Shown here: positions 62,650 through 64,000 of the stretch, piece after piece | Position numbering within the stretch: position 1 is the stretch's first letter | Layout: every line of letters starts with the position of its first letter | Assembly (NCBI GenBank): GCA_947167445.1 | Contig: CAMVID010000005.1 | Coordinates: forward strand, 1-64,000 | Direction: 5' to 3' | Origin: G11 sp947167445 | GTDB lineage: Bacteria; Bacillota; Clostridia; Lachnospirales; Lachnospiraceae | DNA: 64,000 nt | The notes under the pieces: generated by a model | Told to the model about the DNA's origin: nothing | Database searches by the model: none | The model's input: only the letters and a program-made list of their open reading frames with translations | Position numbers and translations under genes: made by a program

Positions 62650-63295
62650 GATATCCCATCCCCCTTATCGTTTCAATGTTGATGGCATCTCCAAGCTTCT
62701 CTCTGAGGCGCTTAATGTAAACCGTCAGGGTGTTATCCTCCACAAAGTTTTCGTCCATGTCCCAGATTTTGTCAAGAATCTGATTTCTGGTCAGAAGAAT
62801 GCCCTTATTTGAGGCAAAAATAAGAAGGAGTCTGTACTCAAGGGCTGTCAGTTCCACAGGATTGCCCTTGGCGTAAACCTTGCCGGCTTCAGTGTCTACC
62901 TCCACCTTACCCAGGGTGATTCTCTTTGAAGTCTCGCCTTTATTCTTCTCAAGGCTTCTCTTAACTCTGGCAAGAAGCTCCCTCACTCTGAAGGGCTTAA
63001 CCACATAGTCATCCGCTCCCTCGTCAAAGGCCTTTACAATCTTTGATTCGTCATCCACAACCGTAAGGAAAATAACGGGAGTCCCTTTATCCTTTAAGCT
63101 TTTGCTTATATCAAAGCCCGAGCCGTCGGGAAGCTGCATATCAAGGATTGCAAGGGAAAAAGCCCCGCCGGCGATCTCATTCTTTGCAGAATGAATGTCC
63201 GTGGCGTGGCTTACCTCATACCCTTCAGTTTCCAGGGCATATTTTAGTCCCGATGCAATCATCACATCGTCTTCCACTAACAATATTCTATCCAT
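62639..63295 (-). CDS. OmpR/PhoB-family response regulator
   Basis: A 218-residue regulator. Receiver domain (about 1-120) with LLVEDD acidic pocket, the phospho-acceptor Asp in LAILDMQLPDGSG (about 51), Thr in FLTVVDDE and Lys in VVKPFR. The C-terminal winged-helix (about 125-218) ends TLTVYIKRLREKLGDAINIETIRGMGYRV, the OmpR signature. Start at 63295; GGAG lies 4 nt upstream, and a start at 63337 would read repeat DNA. Kinase gene overlaps its end. Likely controls the ABC genes downstream. Confidence 0.96.
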   Translation of the reverse strand: MDRILLVEDDVMIASGLKYALETEGYEVSHATDIHSAKNEIAGGAFSLAILDMQLPDGSGFDISKSLKDKGTPVIFLTVVDDESKIVKAFDEGADDYVVKPFRVRELLARVKRSLEKNKGETSKRITLGKVEVDTEAGKVYAKGNPVELTALEYRLLLIFASNKGILLTRNQILDKIWDMDENFVEDNTLTVYIKRLREKLGDAINIETIRGMGYRVD

Positions 63296-63307
63296 ACATC
63301 TCCGATG

Positions 63308-63337
63308 GTGCAATTTGGGCCTGTCCCCAACCTGCAC
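63308..63337. repeat. Hairpin repeat, cluster G (one unit)
   Basis: One unit, GTGCAATTTGGGC to CCAACCTGCAC, lying between the ABC exporter stop (63339) and the response regulator start. It again lies next to a stop codon. Confidence 0.85.
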
Positions 63338-63338
63338 A

Positions 63339-64000
63339 TTAGTCTAACTGGCTTAAGCCTGTATAGAGGTTGTAGTAGCGGCCTTTCTGGGCCAGCAGGT
63401 CGTCGTGGTCGCCTCGTTCTATGATTTCACCGTGTTCAAGTACCATAATGGCGTTGGCATTACGAACGGTTGAAAGTCGGTGGGCAATAACAATGGTGGT
63501 ACGCTCCGCCATAAGTCTGTCCATGCCCTTCTCGATCTGCTTCTCGGTTCTGGTATCAACGGAGCTTGTAGCCTCGTCAAGAACAAGAATGGGAGCCTTT
63601 GAAATGGCTGCACGGGCAATGTTAAGAAGCTGTCTCTGGCCCTGTGAAAGGTTGGCGCCATCCCCTTCTATCATGGTATCATATCCCTTCTCCAGACGAA
63701 CGATGAAGGAGTGAGCCGAAGCCATCTTTGCTGCCTGCTCAACCTCTGCATCCGTGGCGTCGGGACGTCCGTACCTGATATTCTCCCTTACAGTTCCTGT
63801 AAAAAGATGTGTATCCTGCAAAACGAAGGCAATATTTCGTCTTAAGGTCTCCATCTTTATATCCTTAATGTCTATTCCGTCAATGAGAATTCGTCCCTCA
63901 TCGATGTCATAGAATCTGTTAACAAGGTTGGTAATTGTGGTCTTACCGGCACCTGTGGAACCAACCAGGGCAATCTTTTGTCCCTTCTTGGCATAGAAGG
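63339..64000 (-). CDS. ABC exporter ATPase domain (partial, 5' end outside window)
   Basis: The C-terminal nucleotide-binding domain of an MsbA/LmrA-like ABC exporter. The frame is open to the window edge: Walker A (GSTGAGKTT) is at about 63950-63920, then Q-loop FVLQDTHLFTGTV, signature LSQGQRQLLNIARA, Walker B ILVLDEATSSVDT and switch His VIAHRLSTVRN, ending TGLSQLD. The permease part lies beyond the window. Substrate unknown. The gene ends immediately before repeat cluster G. Confidence 0.95.
   Translation of the reverse strand, partial: FYAKKGQKIALVGSTGAGKTTITNLVNRFYDIDEGRILIDGIDIKDIKMETLRRNIAFVLQDTHLFTGTVRENIRYGRPDATDAEVEQAAKMASAHSFIVRLEKGYDTMIEGDGANLSQGQRQLLNIARAAISKAPILVLDEATSSVDTRTEKQIEKGMDRLMAERTTIVIAHRLSTVRNANAIMVLEHGEIIERGDHDDLLAQKGRYYNLYTGLSQLD

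Overview
The window looks like part of a chromosome of a low-to-medium GC Bacillota, most probably a Lachnospiraceae-type clostridium (Butyrivibrio/Eubacterium relatives). This is inferred from strong AGGAGG-type ribosome binding sites, a T-box leader on valS, a FapA/DUF342 protein, YhaO/YhaN-type nuclease partners, many lipoproteins with Cys lipoboxes, and a giant MBG-repeat surface protein. Almost every gene lies on the minus strand, so the text below reads from high to low coordinates where it describes operons. The only convincing plus-strand gene is a transglutaminase-like lipoprotein at 57.7-58.9 kb.

Layout. 0-4.5 kb: a carB-led operon (carB, a 78-aa unknown protein, RidA, a shikimate-kinase-like protein) with a clear sigma-A promoter. 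4.5-7.8 kb: a metallophosphoesterase and SbcC-like ATPase pair. 7.9-9.1 kb: a CofE/F420-ligase-like protein. 9.2-16.2 kb: an apparent operon of FapA-like protein, folC, a 47-aa protein, a zinc-ribbon TPR protein, a GH25 muramidase and a chemoreceptor. 16.3-19.3 kb: valS with a complete valine T-box leader and promoter. 19.3-23.9 kb: two copies of a two-gene cassette (secreted protein plus lipoprotein). 24.1-26.4 kb: two toxin-antitoxin loci, the second a hipBA with three evenly spaced palindromic operators. 26.5-46.0 kb: one uninterrupted 6517-codon gene for a surface protein made of InlB-like and MBG/YDG repeats, ending in three membrane helices rather than an LPXTG signal and carrying a nearly identical 1413-bp internal duplication.

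46.1-48.5 kb: a DMT permease, a ketopantoate-reductase-like protein and a HicBA pair. 48.5-51.6 kb: a group made of a voltage-gated-type K+ channel, a 52-aa basic protein, and two lipoproteins that share a His/Cys C-terminal motif, one of them a ComEC-like metallo-beta-lactamase. 51.65-52.15 kb: a non-genic minisatellite of eight 54-bp units plus three 20-bp units. 52.2-57.5 kb: a DUF3298 lipoprotein, a zinc-ribbon protein, a YhhN protein, a PaaI thioesterase, a SpoU methyltransferase and an alpha/beta hydrolase. 57.7-64 kb: the transglutaminase protein, an ABC transporter with FtsX-type permease, its two-component system (whose kinase lacks a membrane segment), and the end of an ABC exporter.

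From 18.9 kb and especially from 54 to 63.4 kb, intergenic gaps hold a family of about 31-bp hairpin repeats in seven clusters, some abutting stop codons and one sitting in the valS leader. The most unusual features are the giant protein and its duplication, the hip operator array, the 54-bp minisatellite, the hairpin repeat family, and the duplicated secreted-protein/lipoprotein cassette. No insertion sequence, prophage, CRISPR array, rRNA or tRNA was seen.
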